From: Anabaena azotica FACHB-119
GTDB lineage: Bacteria; Cyanobacteriota; Cyanobacteriia; Cyanobacteriales; Nostocaceae
Reading direction: 5' to 3'
NCBI RefSeq assembly: GCF_014697625.1
Contig: NZ_JACJSG010000016.1
Coordinates: 93,325-157,324, forward strand
Length of the DNA stretch: 64,000 nucleotides
Part shown: piece by piece, positions 8,809 to 18,208 of the stretch
Numbering within the stretch: the first letter of the stretch is position 1
How the letters are laid out: every line of letters starts with the position of its first letter
Position numbers and translations under genes: made by a program
The notes under the pieces: model-generated
What the model was told of the DNA's origin: nothing
The model's input: only the letters and a program-made list of their open reading frames with translations
The model's database searches: none

Positions 8809-9828
8809 ATGGATAACTTTTTATCTCCACAAGATTCAGGCTTCGTGTCTCAACCTTCTTCAGCAATTTTGCCTCTTGATGAATATAAATCGATATTTTA
8901 TCAACTTAATGCTAAACCTGATACTGAAATACGCCTGCTCTCTGATGGTAGGACGTTTGGAAAGACTCTAGAATTGGCAGATATTATAAGTATTAACGAA
9001 CGAATCGGATCTAAACTCAAAAATCATGATATAACTGCTGATATTACATCTCTCAACTTCATTCTCACAAACAAGAAAATAAAGGACTATTCTAGTTGGG
9101 CTGAGTTTGATAGAGAGAAGTGGGATACTGTGAATGAAAAGATAGAATCATTTACTATTAACTGGGATATTTTAATTAAATTACCACAGTACCAGCTTCC
9201 TCAAAGACATTCAATAAAATTAAGAATTGGTACGGTTATTCCACCAAAAGATGTATTTCAGTTATTGCTTACAAGTGATGACGTTTTAGAACTACTTGAA
9301 ACAACGGCAGATGGTATATGTAAAATTGATTTTATTAATAATATTCTTGCAATAGAATTACTAAACATTATTAGCAACTGGTACGAAGGTTTAAAGGAAT
9401 CACCAAAACCTAATATTATTCATCGATTTCTTAAAAGTCAAGGCTCGCTTGTAAGCGAAATTATTCGTTGTGCAACACCAATTTTACTATTAATTATTGC
9501 CTATATATACTCTGAATACTTATTTATAATTTTAGGTATAAAAAAGGATATATCAATTGATAACTTTTTTATATTTTTTATATTGTTAATAACAATTTTT
9601 ACATTTGGTTCATTTGTTGGCAGAAAAATTGAGAGGTCTATAGATAGAAAAATCAATAAGTTTGAAGAATATCCAAAATTTTCGATTACAAGAGGAGACA
9701 AGAAAGCAATCGAAGATTACGAGAAGAATAATAAAAAGTTAACTATGGAAATTGCTACTCGAATTTTTTGGATCTTATTTAGTATGCTTTTTTCTTTTAT
9801 TTTCAAACTGTTTATACAGCATATCTAA
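8809..9828 (+). CDS. Unknown membrane protein, 3 predicted TM helices, AT-rich
   Basis: This 339-residue protein has a soluble N-terminal half (1-215) of no recognised family and three hydrophobic segments at about 218-243, 251-271 and 316-337. A charged loop (272-310) lies between the second and third segments. No signal peptide, catalytic motif or nucleotide-binding motif is visible. Codon use is clearly more AT-rich than clpB or the kinase on either side, which suggests acquisition or weak expression. It stands alone, with no co-directional partner within 1 kb. A sensor or effector role at the membrane is possible but not supported by any motif. Confidence 0.75.
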   Translation: MDNFLSPQDSGFVSQPSSAILPLDEYKSIFYQLNAKPDTEIRLLSDGRTFGKTLELADIISINERIGSKLKNHDITADITSLNFILTNKKIKDYSSWAEFDREKWDTVNEKIESFTINWDILIKLPQYQLPQRHSIKLRIGTVIPPKDVFQLLLTSDDVLELLETTADGICKIDFINNILAIELLNIISNWYEGLKESPKPNIIHRFLKSQGSLVSEIIRCATPILLLIIAYIYSEYLFIILGIKKDISIDNFFIFFILLITIFTFGSFVGRKIERSIDRKINKFEEYPKFSITRGDKKAIEDYEKNNKKLTMEIATRIFWILFSMLFSFIFKLFIQHI

Positions 9829-9883
9829 TCAATAACTGGGTTATCCTGAATAAAATATTCTAGCCATTGCTATTTGGACTTAG

Positions 9884-9906
9884 TAGGGTGGGCAATGCCC
9901 ACCAAA
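9884..9906. repeat. Short palindromic repeat TGGGCAATGCCCA
   Basis: The hairpin GTAGGGTGGGCAATGCCCAC occurs again, inverted, at 59731-59751. It is dispersed intergenic palindrome material with no gene association. Confidence 0.7.
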
Positions 9907-9923
9907 ACCATGATACTTTAAGC

Positions 9924-10011
9924 AATAATCCTAAATTTATTGAGTTAATTGAGCGATCGCCCACTCAGCGAAGTTAGCTTAGGCTAGTTGTTTGTACTAA
10001 ATTAAACTCAA
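9924..10011. repeat. Left copy of ~90-bp direct repeat flanking the PIN module
   Basis: It starts AATAATC, includes GAGTTAATTGAGCGATCGC and CAGCGAAGTTAGC, and ends near TTAAACTCA. It aligns along its whole length with 10871-10964, apart from a short indel. The two copies bracket the toxin module. Confidence 0.75.
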
Positions 10012-10168
10012 CCCAATTGTCAATCCGCGAACTACCACCTAGTCTTCCTCCTTGCAATGTGTACAGCAATCAAATGAAAAATGCTGTATTTTATAAATGT
10101 GAGTTTCAGATGTGAAAAAAGGCAATGATATTAAGCAAATACAGCTACTTACCATATTCTTTAATTCA

Positions 10169-10390
10169 CTACTCAATAATTTCGTCATAGTCATTAGTGT
10201 CTTCTGGTAATTCTTTCATTTGCGCTAACACATCCGCCAAAGTTTTATCATCTAGCCATTGATGTCGTTCTTTGGTATAGTCTCCTTTACCAGGACTGAA
10301 ATATTGAATAAACCGAATAGTATCGGCAACTCCTAAAGAATTAATTAAAGCATCATAGCCCTGTTTGATAATTTCATGTTGGGTTTTCAT
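10169..10390 (-). CDS. Small partner protein of PIN toxin (possible antitoxin)
   Basis: This 73-residue acidic protein has a predominantly helical look (MKTQHEIIKQGYDALINSLG, then DTIRFIQYF). Its start overlaps the end of the upstream PIN frame by 17 bp, so the two are translationally linked. The order is toxin first, antitoxin second, which is the reverse of most type II modules. I do not know a named family for it. The partner role is inferred only from the overlap and size. It remains intact although the PIN gene is frameshifted. Confidence 0.65.
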   Translation of the reverse strand: MKTQHEIIKQGYDALINSLGVADTIRFIQYFSPGKGDYTKERHQWLDDKTLADVLAQMKELPEDTNDYDEIIE

Positions 10391-10860
10391 TATTGCTTTC
10401 CTCGGCTTGTATGATTTCAGCTAGCCATTGCACAGGATTGTTAACTTTAACGTTGATTAATTGATAGTTTTTTTGAGCTTTCTTGAAGAGTCTATCATCT
10501 GTTGTGAGAAATACATCAGCCTGACTTTTTTTCAGCGCTAGCGATGTGGATAGCATCATAGTTGAAGAATCCTAATTGTTGGAGTTCGGCGGCTCTTTTT
10601 TCAATGAATGCACTATTAAGAACTTTAATTTTAGCAATGCCAAGTAATTTTTTGACATTTTCTAGTCTTGATAAATCAGGTGTTTGGTTTAATTCAGCGA
10701 TTAAAGCACTGCTGTTAATCAGTTTCCAAATCCCTGATTGACATTGACTTATAATTGTCATAACTGCCTGTGCTTCTAAATAAATACGCAACTGTGTCTG
10801 GTCATCAAATGGACGATTCAAACAACAAGCATCAAGATAGATTTTATATTGTTTGCTCAT
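10374..10860 (-). pseudogene. PIN-domain ribonuclease (VapC-like), split by a frameshift
   Basis: Two overlapping frames make one PIN protein of about 160 residues. The first (10860-10516) begins MSKQYKIYLDACCLNRPFDD with the first catalytic Asp and ends NYDAIHIASAEKKSG. The second continues ADVFLTTDDRLFKKA with the last acidic pair. The junction is a run of seven A (minus strand, GCTGAAAAAAAGTCAG). With six A the frame would read straight through as AEKSQADVFLTTDD. So this is a one-base expansion of a homopolymer: a pseudogene, a slippage-controlled toxin or a sequencing error. PIN toxins cleave RNA, often tRNA. Confidence 0.8.
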
Positions 10861-10870
10861 AGCGTTTAGT

Positions 10871-10964
10871 AATAATCTTAACTTACTGAGTTAATTGAGC
10901 GATCGCACAATCAGCGAAGTTAGCGTAGGCTTGGTTTAGGCTAGTTGTACTGAGTTAAACTCAG
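10871..10964. repeat. Right copy of ~90-bp direct repeat flanking the PIN module
   Basis: It matches 9924-10011 in the same orientation, with an extra TTGGTTTAGGC-like duplication in the middle. Together the repeats define a ~950-bp cassette. Confidence 0.75.
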
Positions 10965-11133
10965 ATCAGTAATGAAACTATAAGCTACGTATTTATACAG
11001 GAATAAAATAAGATATTCATAGAGATAAACTGATGATATCAGTAATAACTCTCAATTATTGCTTGGGAATAAACTTTAAGGAAGGTAAAATACAGAGATT
11101 ATTGTGTGTTTCCTAAAATAGGCGATCGCCTTT

Positions 11134-12528
11134 ATGTTGGGTCGGTTACTAGACGGACGGTATCGGATTATTCAAACTTTGGCTTCAGGTGGCTTTAGTC
11201 AAACCTATATTGCTGAAGACACTAAACTTTATCACAAGCACTGTGTGGTCAAGCAACTGAAGCCGCAAGCCAGTGAACCTACGACTTTGCGGTTAGCTAG
11301 AAGATTATTCGCCGCAGAGGCGCAACTTCTGCATGAATTGGGGCATCATGACCAAATTCCGCAATTACTAGCACATTTTGAAGAAAATGAGGAATTTTAC
11401 CTAGTTCAGCAATTGATTGTCGGTCATCCTTTAAATAGAGAACTGACCCCTGGGCAAAGGTGGAGTGAGGATTATGTAATTAATCTGTTACTGAACATCC
11501 TTCAACCTCTAGCTTTTGTTCATGAACATCACGTCATCCATCGGGATCTCAAACCCTCCAACTTAATTCGACGACACAGCGATCGCAACATTGTTTTAAT
11601 TGACTTTGGGGCAGTTAAACACATCAGTACTCAAGTAGCCAGTGTTCCAGATAGAACTAGAATGACGGTCAGTATCGGTACACCAGGATATATGCCCAGC
11701 GAACAGAGTCGGGGTAGCCCTAAATTTAGTAGCGATATTTACGCTGTTGGCATGATTTGCATTCAAGCATTAACCGGCTTAATGCCTGACCAGTTACCAG
11801 AAGATGACCATGCAGAGATGAGATGGCGACACTTAGTAGATATTAGTCCTGAGTTGGCAGATATCTTAGACAGAATGGTACGCTATGACTTTCGGCAAAG
11901 ATACCAATCAGCAGCAGAGGTACTAACATCTGTACAAGAGTTGGCATCTTACGCAGCACAAGCACAGTTAAGCACCATAACCCTACACTCTCCACCCCCT
12001 CCGGTTCTGCCTCAATATCGTCAAGAAACTGCCTTACCAGCCGAACTTTTATCTAGTGAAATACCTACCGTAATAGCGCCCCACATAAGAGTGGGATGGG
12101 GCTTTTATCTCCAATGGGTATTTATCACTATTTTTGGTTACGTTGGAGGATTTTTAATCGGGTTTAACTTGTTAGCAGTAGCAGGAGACTTGGCGGCTGT
12201 TTGTTTTTGGGGGTTAGCAATTGGCGTGAAGCAGTGGTTAATATTACGTCTGAAAGTTTTCCGTCCTTCTTGGTTGTGGATATTTACAACTAGCCTATCT
12301 GTGGTTATTCCTTACTTGTTAGTAGGAGGGTTAAATAACTTTTGGGATTTTGCCCTATTACACGGATTAATTGTGGGGATTGCACAATGGCTAGTTTTAC
12401 GGCGATTAGTTGATAAAGCTGGTTGGTGGCTATTAGTAAATGCCCTTGGTGGTTGGGTTGGAGGACTTATTTCTGGTGCGGTCTTAGTTTGGTTGTTGCG
12501 GCATCCAAAAATCTCCAATAATGGTTGA
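11134..12528 (+). CDS. Membrane-anchored Ser/Thr protein kinase
   Basis: This 464-residue Hanks-type kinase has a glycine loop at 16-24 (LASGGFSQT), a catalytic Lys in VVK40, HRDLKPSN at 136-143, DFG at 157-159 and an activation segment ending GTPGYMPSEQ. A proline-rich linker (about 285-305) leads to a C-terminal domain with four or more hydrophobic helices (about 322-458) that should anchor it in the membrane. That domain has no recognised sensory fold, and it carries internally similar WLVLR/WLILR segments. Cyanobacteria have large families of such kinases, and the substrate is unknown. The gene stands alone, with no phosphatase or FHA partner nearby. A GCGATCGCC site lies just ahead of the ATG. 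Confidence 0.93.
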   Translation: MLGRLLDGRYRIIQTLASGGFSQTYIAEDTKLYHKHCVVKQLKPQASEPTTLRLARRLFAAEAQLLHELGHHDQIPQLLAHFEENEEFYLVQQLIVGHPLNRELTPGQRWSEDYVINLLLNILQPLAFVHEHHVIHRDLKPSNLIRRHSDRNIVLIDFGAVKHISTQVASVPDRTRMTVSIGTPGYMPSEQSRGSPKFSSDIYAVGMICIQALTGLMPDQLPEDDHAEMRWRHLVDISPELADILDRMVRYDFRQRYQSAAEVLTSVQELASYAAQAQLSTITLHSPPPPVLPQYRQETALPAELLSSEIPTVIAPHIRVGWGFYLQWVFITIFGYVGGFLIGFNLLAVAGDLAAVCFWGLAIGVKQWLILRLKVFRPSWLWIFTTSLSVVIPYLLVGGLNNFWDFALLHGLIVGIAQWLVLRRLVDKAGWWLLVNALGGWVGGLISGAVLVWLLRHPKISNNG

Positions 12529-12777
12529 TTATAACACAATACGGTTCAGATAATTACTTACGATATGGTTGATTGAGTCGGTAATGGGTAATAGATAATT
12601 GTTTGTTACCAATTACCCATTACCAATTACCAACCCCCAAGATATGATATACAGCAGTTTCAATATTCGTGAAATACTGTAGAGATTGACATGTAACGTC
12701 TCTACATTGTTTTGGGTTCTATGCTAGTACCTCATCTACCCAAAATATGCTGTAAAAAGCTTGTTGCAATAATTAAC
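12529..12777. other. Intergenic repeats between convergent genes
   Basis: It contains TAATGGGTAA/TTACCCATTA-type inverted repeats (about 12580-12633) and a dyad TGTAGAGA...TCTCTACA (about 12678-12706). Both are common intergenic palindromes, and no gene is seen. Confidence 0.6.
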
Positions 12778-13353
12778 CTAAAAACTTGAGCCTGGTTGCT
12801 TGAGAAATTCTTCCTCTTCGGGAGTAGAAACACGTCCTAAAATAATGTTGCGATGAGGGAAGCGTCCAAAACGCTCGATGATTTCTAGATGTTGCAATGC
12901 GTATGTAATTGGTGATGCACTCTCAGGATCATCATTTAGTTGCTGAAACAGCTTCACAGACTGATGCTGATGGGCTAAGTTTTCGCTATGTTCAAAAGGT
13001 AGGTAGAAAAACCACCTTTGTACAGGGAGAAATTCGCGGTCATAACCTTGGGTAACAGCGTGCTGGGCGGCTGCGAGTGCTTTGGAGTCAGTTGCAAATG
13101 CGGCGGGTGTTCCCCGAAAGATATTTCGCCCAAACTGATCTAGCAGCAGAATTAATGCTAAACAAGTGGCGGGTGAATTTAACCAATTGTCTAGATATCC
13201 TGCTGCTGCTTGTTGATAATCTTGGAGAAATCGAGTTTTTAGTTCCTCATCTACTTCGGGGTTTTTGATAAACCAAAACGGCTTTGATTGACCATAATTA
13301 GGTTCATCAGGATGACCAAACCAGAATTGTAAGATACTCTGTGCTGGTGACAT
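12778..13353 (-). CDS. DUF924 family protein
   Basis: This protein of about 191 residues matches the DUF924 pattern (Pfam PF06041): SILQFWFG at the start, KPFWF, a central LALILLLDQFGRNIFRG and WFFYLPFEHSE. The family is all-helical and TPR-like, with no established biochemical role. An upstream ATG at 13374 is possible. I prefer ATG 13353 because it forms a TAATG overlap with the stop of the gene upstream, implying translational coupling to the SRPBCC protein. The two therefore probably form a two-gene operon. Confidence 0.88.
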   Translation of the reverse strand: MSPAQSILQFWFGHPDEPNYGQSKPFWFIKNPEVDEELKTRFLQDYQQAAAGYLDNWLNSPATCLALILLLDQFGRNIFRGTPAAFATDSKALAAAQHAVTQGYDREFLPVQRWFFYLPFEHSENLAHQHQSVKLFQQLNDDPESASPITYALQHLEIIERFGRFPHRNIILGRVSTPEEEEFLKQPGSSF

Positions 13354-13871
13354 TACTTTGATTGATTTTGACAAATTACTTGTCGCATTTTCCGCATATT
13401 TGCGGGCAATTCCAAGTTCATCGCTTGTTGAATGAATATGGAAGGTACGGGGATATTAGGAGTTGCTTGGACACCGTAAATTAGCAAAGTTCCGTTACCG
13501 CAATCTTGTAGTTCTAAATTGGCTGTAAAGTCAATAAAAGTTCCCTTTTCCATACGGAATTGAATTTTTTGACCTAGCACTTCTACAACGTTAAGATAAA
13601 TCTCGACTTGAGCTGTGAAAAAAAGGAAAGCTTTTTGTGCTGCTTGATACAGACGTTTAACTTCCCCACGCTGTAGAACTTCGCTTTTAGTCACGTCTGG
13701 AAAGTATTGTACCCATCGGGGGTAATCAGTGACTTGTTGCCATACCTGCGATCGCACCAAGGGTAAGTACATACAAGCAGACACCGCACCACCCCAAGCA
13801 GTATGCGATCGCGTTTCTACTAATATTTCACCCTGCATCAACAACTGTTGTTTTTCTTGACTCCAAGTCAT
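13353..13871 (-). CDS. SRPBCC (START/polyketide-cyclase-like) lipid-binding-fold protein
   Basis: It has about 172 residues from ATG 13871, which is preceded by an AAAGG ribosome site at good spacing; the longer frame from 13916 adds 15 unlikely residues. The pattern fits the coenzyme Q-binding/cyclase-dehydrase SRPBCC fold: a long N-terminal strand, VWQQVTDYPRWVQYFPDV and FRMEKGTFIDFTANLEL, with a C-terminal helix ending in MRKMRQVI. Such proteins bind hydrophobic ligands. The ligand is unknown. It is coupled to the DUF924 gene downstream. Confidence 0.8.
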   Translation of the reverse strand: MTWSQEKQQLLMQGEILVETRSHTAWGGAVSACMYLPLVRSQVWQQVTDYPRWVQYFPDVTKSEVLQRGEVKRLYQAAQKAFLFFTAQVEIYLNVVEVLGQKIQFRMEKGTFIDFTANLELQDCGNGTLLIYGVQATPNIPVPSIFIQQAMNLELPANMRKMRQVICQNQSK

Positions 13872-13919
13872 ATGAGTACCTTTAATAACTGAGTCGGAAA
13901 TATAAGATGCAGACATAAT

Positions 13920-14265
13920 AAATTATGGTCACTCCTCAGATTTTCCACCTTATAGGTTAAACTACAAATCATCTTTAAGCATGAAATTTAAACTAATCAA
14001 TTCTAGTCCTACTTCAACGCCCAGGTTTTCTGCCACGAAGCATCTTTAAGTTATTTTTCCGAAAATTTACTTAAAAAACCGTATATGCAACCACAATATA
14101 AATTTTATTTAAAGTTAGATAAAAATAAATGGGAAGTGAGGAGTGGGAGGAGATGAGGGAGATGAGGGAGTGGGGGGAGATGAGGGAGTGAGAAGAACTA
14201 TGGACTGTTGACTATGGACTGTTGACTATGGACTAATGACTATGGACTAATTCTCAAGAAAATAT
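13920..14265. repeat. Intergenic region with STRR arrays
   Basis: No gene is seen. AGATGAGGG-type 9-mers occupy about 14148-14190. GACTATG/GACTGTT 7-mers run from about 14200 to 14250, nearly up to the start codon of the methyltransferase at 14266. Confidence 0.9.
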
Positions 14266-15003
14266 ATGGAACAGGCAGGCCCAGATTTCTATAATGATGA
14301 GGCAGTTTTTGCCAACTACATGAGCCTTCGCCAGCGTGTAGATACGGCTAACGACACCTTAGAAAAGCCAGTGATAATGAATCTCATTCAACCTATTATT
14401 GGCAAACGTATCCTTGATTTGGGGTGTGGCGATGCGGCTATAGGTCGAGAACTCCTCCAGTCCGGCGCAGTTAGCTACCTTGGCGTTGAAGGTTCTCATA
14501 AAATGGCGGCTGTGGGGAAGCAGACACTCGCAGACACCACCGGAGAAATAATTCTCCAGACGATTGAGAATTGGACGTATCCCCAGGCAAGTTTTGATTT
14601 AGTCATTGCTAGACTCTCCCTGCATTATATCGCCAATCTCGCGCCAGTTTTCACCAAAGTTTTTCACACACTCTCACCTACAGGACGGTTTGTCTTTTCC
14701 GTCGAGCATCCCGTAATTACCTCATGTGACCAAGGCTGGACATCTGGGACACCGCGCCAAGATTGGTTAGTCGATAATTATTTTACGACCGGAGAGCGAG
14801 TCACGCATTGGCTCGGTGGTACAGTAAAGAAATATCACCGCACGGTGGAAGACTATTTTCATCTTCTGCAACAAGCAGGGTTTATTATTGATGATTTGCG
14901 GGAAGCCTGTCCGCAACGCGAGAACTTTTACGATATACAAACTTACGAAAGGCGATCGCGTATTCCTCTGTTTTTGATTCTCGCAGCAAGTAAACCAGCA
15001 TAA
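14266..15003 (+). CDS. Class I SAM-dependent methyltransferase
   Basis: This 245-residue protein has motif I ILDLGCGDAAIG at 49-60, an acidic residue ending the second strand (YLGVEGS), the post-II FDLVIARLSLHYI and a C-terminal Rossmann half. It belongs to the Methyltransf_11/25 type of small-molecule methyltransferases. The conserved opening GPDFYNDEAVFANYM and the tail region WLGGTVKKYHRTVEDYF are family-specific and may recognise the substrate, which is unknown. It may be co-transcribed with the small membrane protein at 15156. Confidence 0.88.
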   Translation: MEQAGPDFYNDEAVFANYMSLRQRVDTANDTLEKPVIMNLIQPIIGKRILDLGCGDAAIGRELLQSGAVSYLGVEGSHKMAAVGKQTLADTTGEIILQTIENWTYPQASFDLVIARLSLHYIANLAPVFTKVFHTLSPTGRFVFSVEHPVITSCDQGWTSGTPRQDWLVDNYFTTGERVTHWLGGTVKKYHRTVEDYFHLLQQAGFIIDDLREACPQRENFYDIQTYERRSRIPLFLILAASKPA

Positions 15004-15155
15004 CAGGGAACAGGGAACAGGGGACAGCGTTGAAAGTCTTTGTTGAACGCTCAAAGCCTTTCAATAACAAGGTTGATACTCAAAACTCACCACTGTGCTA
15101 TGAATGCCTGTTACCGTGACATTATACAGCAAAGTTGAAAACCAAAGGAAACGCA

Positions 15156-15350
15156 GTGACTCAATCTTCCTTAAACCGCAAATTAATCCAGCTTCTAGGC
15201 GTGCTGCTAGGCATTGGTATAGCCACCTGGCTGCTAAGAGGCTTTGGTATTCTCACCTTTATTCCCGGTGGAGTAATTTTACTATTTTTTCTCGGTGCGA
15301 TCGCGATCGGTCTAATAGCCTACGCCCAAAAAACTTGGTGGCGTTTTTAG
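15156..15350 (+). CDS. Small two-helix membrane protein
   Basis: This 64-residue protein starts at GTG 15156, preceded by AAAGGAAA. It has two hydrophobic helices (about 9-26 and 33-57) joined by RGFGILTFIPGG, and it ends TWWRF. The upstream TTG at 15135 is less likely. No family name is known to me; small proteins of this kind are common in cyanobacterial genomes. A longer overlapping frame (15104-15394) lacks protein-like composition. Confidence 0.6.
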   Translation: MTQSSLNRKLIQLLGVLLGIGIATWLLRGFGILTFIPGGVILLFFLGAIAIGLIAYAQKTWWRF

Positions 15351-15354
15351 AGTC

Positions 15355-15636
<282 letters not shown>

Positions 15637-16494
15637 CTACTCCTTCTCAACCAAGGTAAAGACTGTAATTTCTGGTCGCGCAAACAAGCGCAGGTGCAAG
15701 CCTGTCATTCCCAAGCCTCGGTTAGTGTGTAATAGCATATTGCCTACTTGATATCCTCCTGCGTAATACTTTCGCGCCCAAGGTGGTAGAATCATTGGCT
15801 TGAAAAAAGGTAGGCGTATTTGTCCACCGTGTGAATGTCCTGACAGTTGTAAATCAAATCTTCCCGTAGCTGCGCTATTATTGGCAAAGTCTGGTTCATG
15901 GGCTAATAAAATTGCCGAACCATCCTTTGGTAATTGCTGCAATACTAAATCCAAGCGGTTTTTACCCATTTGTACATCATCCACCCCAGCAATGTGTAAC
16001 TTAGCCTTGCCTCTTTTTATGGTATTAACAGTATTACAAAGATGAGATATACCACTTTGTTCGAGAACTTTGATTAGGGCGTTGGTATCGTTCTCATGGT
16101 CATGATTACCCAAGACTACAAAAGTTTGGTCTTTGGGTGTAAGTTGTTCTAAAGCAGGCTGAAGAGATGGAATCAACGACGAAGAATTACGGGTAACTAA
16201 GTCGCCTGTGATAGCTACTAAGTCCGGTTTTTGTTGGTTGACTAAACGAACAATACGCTGTAGGCGTTGCGTTGTCATCCACTGGTCACGGTGAATATCG
16301 CTGATTTGCACAATCCGATAACCATGAAATTCCGGTGCTAGATGGGGTAAAGTTAGTTGTAAAGAATTAATTTCAATCCAATTCGGTTCAATCAACTTGG
16401 CATACAATAGAGTACAAAATCCTAACCAAAATAACCAGCGAATATAAGGCCAAACGAATCTCCTGGCTTTGATGAGCCACTTGCGATTTTTCAA
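15637..16494 (-). CDS. Membrane-anchored metallophosphoesterase (YkuE/YaeI-like)
   Basis: This 285-residue protein has one N-terminal transmembrane segment (about 15-32) and a calcineurin-like domain. All the metal-binding motifs are in order: SDIH (D66, H68), GDLV (D98), GNHD (129-132), AHEPD and GHSHGGQ. Relatives include bacterial phosphodiesterases such as YkuE and lipid-related YaeI. The active site would face the periplasm or cell surface if the helix is an anchor. It has no operon partner. Its 3' end abuts a tandem-repeat array. Confidence 0.9.
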   Translation of the reverse strand: MKNRKWLIKARRFVWPYIRWLFWLGFCTLLYAKLIEPNWIEINSLQLTLPHLAPEFHGYRIVQISDIHRDQWMTTQRLQRIVRLVNQQKPDLVAITGDLVTRNSSSLIPSLQPALEQLTPKDQTFVVLGNHDHENDTNALIKVLEQSGISHLCNTVNTIKRGKAKLHIAGVDDVQMGKNRLDLVLQQLPKDGSAILLAHEPDFANNSAATGRFDLQLSGHSHGGQIRLPFFKPMILPPWARKYYAGGYQVGNMLLHTNRGLGMTGLHLRLFARPEITVFTLVEKE

Positions 16495-16735
16495 GACTTA
16501 ATCTCCTAATGATGTGACTGCCAGTTATGCCGTGATGTGATTTCTTGAAACTTGGCGCTAAATCATCTAGGGGTGGAAAGAACTATAGCTGTAGTCACAT
16601 ATATGACAACACCTTAAAAGCGTAAATATCACCAACAGTAATGTTTTCCCCCAGTCGCCAATCCCCAGTCGCCAATCCCCTGCGATAAAATGTTAAAGAT
16701 GTGATATATTATCTCTCTTAACTTACCCTTGGTTT

Positions 16736-18097
16736 ATGGGACTGCCAATTGTTGCTATTATCGGTCGCCCAAATGTGGGCAAATCTACCCTGGTTAATCG
16801 TCTCGCCGGGGAACAAACGGCGATCGTCCACGATGAACCGGGTGTGACACGCGATCGCACTTACTTACAAGCTTATTGGGGCGATCGCGAATTTCAAGTG
16901 GTAGATACAGGCGGTTTGGTCTTTAACGATGACACAGAGTTCCTACCCCTGATACGCCAACAAGCAATGGCGGCGCTGACTGAAGCCAGTGCAGCAATAT
17001 TTGTTGTCAACGGTCAAACAGGCCCCAATTCAGCAGATGAAGAAATAGCCGAATGGTTACGCCAACAACCAGTACCCGTGTTACTCGCAGTCAATAAATG
17101 CGAATCCCCAGAACAGGGATTGATTCAAGCTGCGGAATTTTGGCAACTGGGCTTAGGAGAACCATACCCGATCTCTGCAATTCATGGCAACGGTACAGGT
17201 GAGTTACTTGATGAACTCATTCAACACATTCCGGTGGTGACGGAAGTAGAAGAAACCAACGAAATTAAAATTGCCATTGTCGGACGACCAAATGTCGGTA
17301 AATCAAGTTTATTAAACGCTTTTGTCGGTGAAGAACGGGTAATTGTTAGCCCCATCTCTGGAACAACCCGCGATGCAATAGACACTTTTATCGAACGGGA
17401 AGGACAAAAATATCGTTTAATTGACACAGCCGGGATTCGCAAAAAGAAAAGCATTGATTATGGTACAGAATTCTTTAGTATCAACCGTGCTTTTAAAGCC
17501 ATTCGCCGCGCTGATGTGGTTTTATTGGTAATAGATGCCCTTGATGGAGTTACCGAACAAGACCAAAAATTAGCCGGGAGAATTATCGAAGAAGGTAGGG
17601 CTTGTGTCATCGTCGTTAATAAATGGGATGCGGTCGAGAAAGATTCATATACTATCTACGACTACGAGAAAAATCTGGAAGCCCGGCTACATTTTACAGA
17701 ATGGGCTGATACTATCTTTGTCAGTGCGCTGACAGGACAAAGGGTAGAAAAGATTTTAGAGTTGGTGGTTAAAGCCAACGAAGAACACAAGCGCCGCGTC
17801 AGTACCTCAGTAATTAACGAAGTTCTCGAAGATGCTGTAAGTTGGCACTCTCCCCCAACCACTCGCGGCGGTCGTCAGGGTAGAATTTACTATGGTACGC
17901 AAGTCAGCACCCAACCCCCAACTATCGCCCTATTTGTCAACGACGCTAAACGCTTTAACGAAAACTACCGCCGTTACATCGAAAGACAATTCCGCCAACA
18001 ATTAGGCTTTAAAGGTACACCCATCCGCCTACTCTGGCGCAGCAAAAAAGTTAGAGATGCAGAAGTTGGTAGTGTCAACCGCGCAACTCGCGTTTAA
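16736..18097 (+). CDS. der: Der (EngA) ribosome-assembly GTPase
   Basis: This 453-residue protein has two tandem GTPase domains. Each carries the P-loop GRPNVGKS (residues about 10-17 and 183-190), G2/G3 motifs (PGVTRDR and SGTTRD; DTGG and DTAG) and NKxD (NKCE is slightly unusual in domain 1; NKWD in domain 2). A KH-like C-terminal domain follows from about 360. It is essential for 50S ribosomal subunit maturation. The next gene on the same strand is ecfT, 108 bp away across a tandem repeat. Confidence 0.97.
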   Translation: MGLPIVAIIGRPNVGKSTLVNRLAGEQTAIVHDEPGVTRDRTYLQAYWGDREFQVVDTGGLVFNDDTEFLPLIRQQAMAALTEASAAIFVVNGQTGPNSADEEIAEWLRQQPVPVLLAVNKCESPEQGLIQAAEFWQLGLGEPYPISAIHGNGTGELLDELIQHIPVVTEVEETNEIKIAIVGRPNVGKSSLLNAFVGEERVIVSPISGTTRDAIDTFIEREGQKYRLIDTAGIRKKKSIDYGTEFFSINRAFKAIRRADVVLLVIDALDGVTEQDQKLAGRIIEEGRACVIVVNKWDAVEKDSYTIYDYEKNLEARLHFTEWADTIFVSALTGQRVEKILELVVKANEEHKRRVSTSVINEVLEDAVSWHSPPTTRGGRQGRIYYGTQVSTQPPTIALFVNDAKRFNENYRRYIERQFRQQLGFKGTPIRLLWRSKKVRDAEVGSVNRATRV

Positions 18098-18099
18098 GA

Positions 18100-18208
18100 T
18101 TGGTCAACAGTCAACAGTCAACAGTCAACAGTCAACAGAGTTTCGGACTATGGACTATTGACTATGGACTATTGACTATGGACTATTGACTATGGACTAT
18201 TGACTATG
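18100..18208. repeat. STRR array reaching into the ecfT start codon
   Basis: GTCAACA units (about 18101-18138) are followed by ATTGACTATGGACT units (about 18146-18208). The last unit supplies the ATG of ecfT at 18206. Confidence 0.9.
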
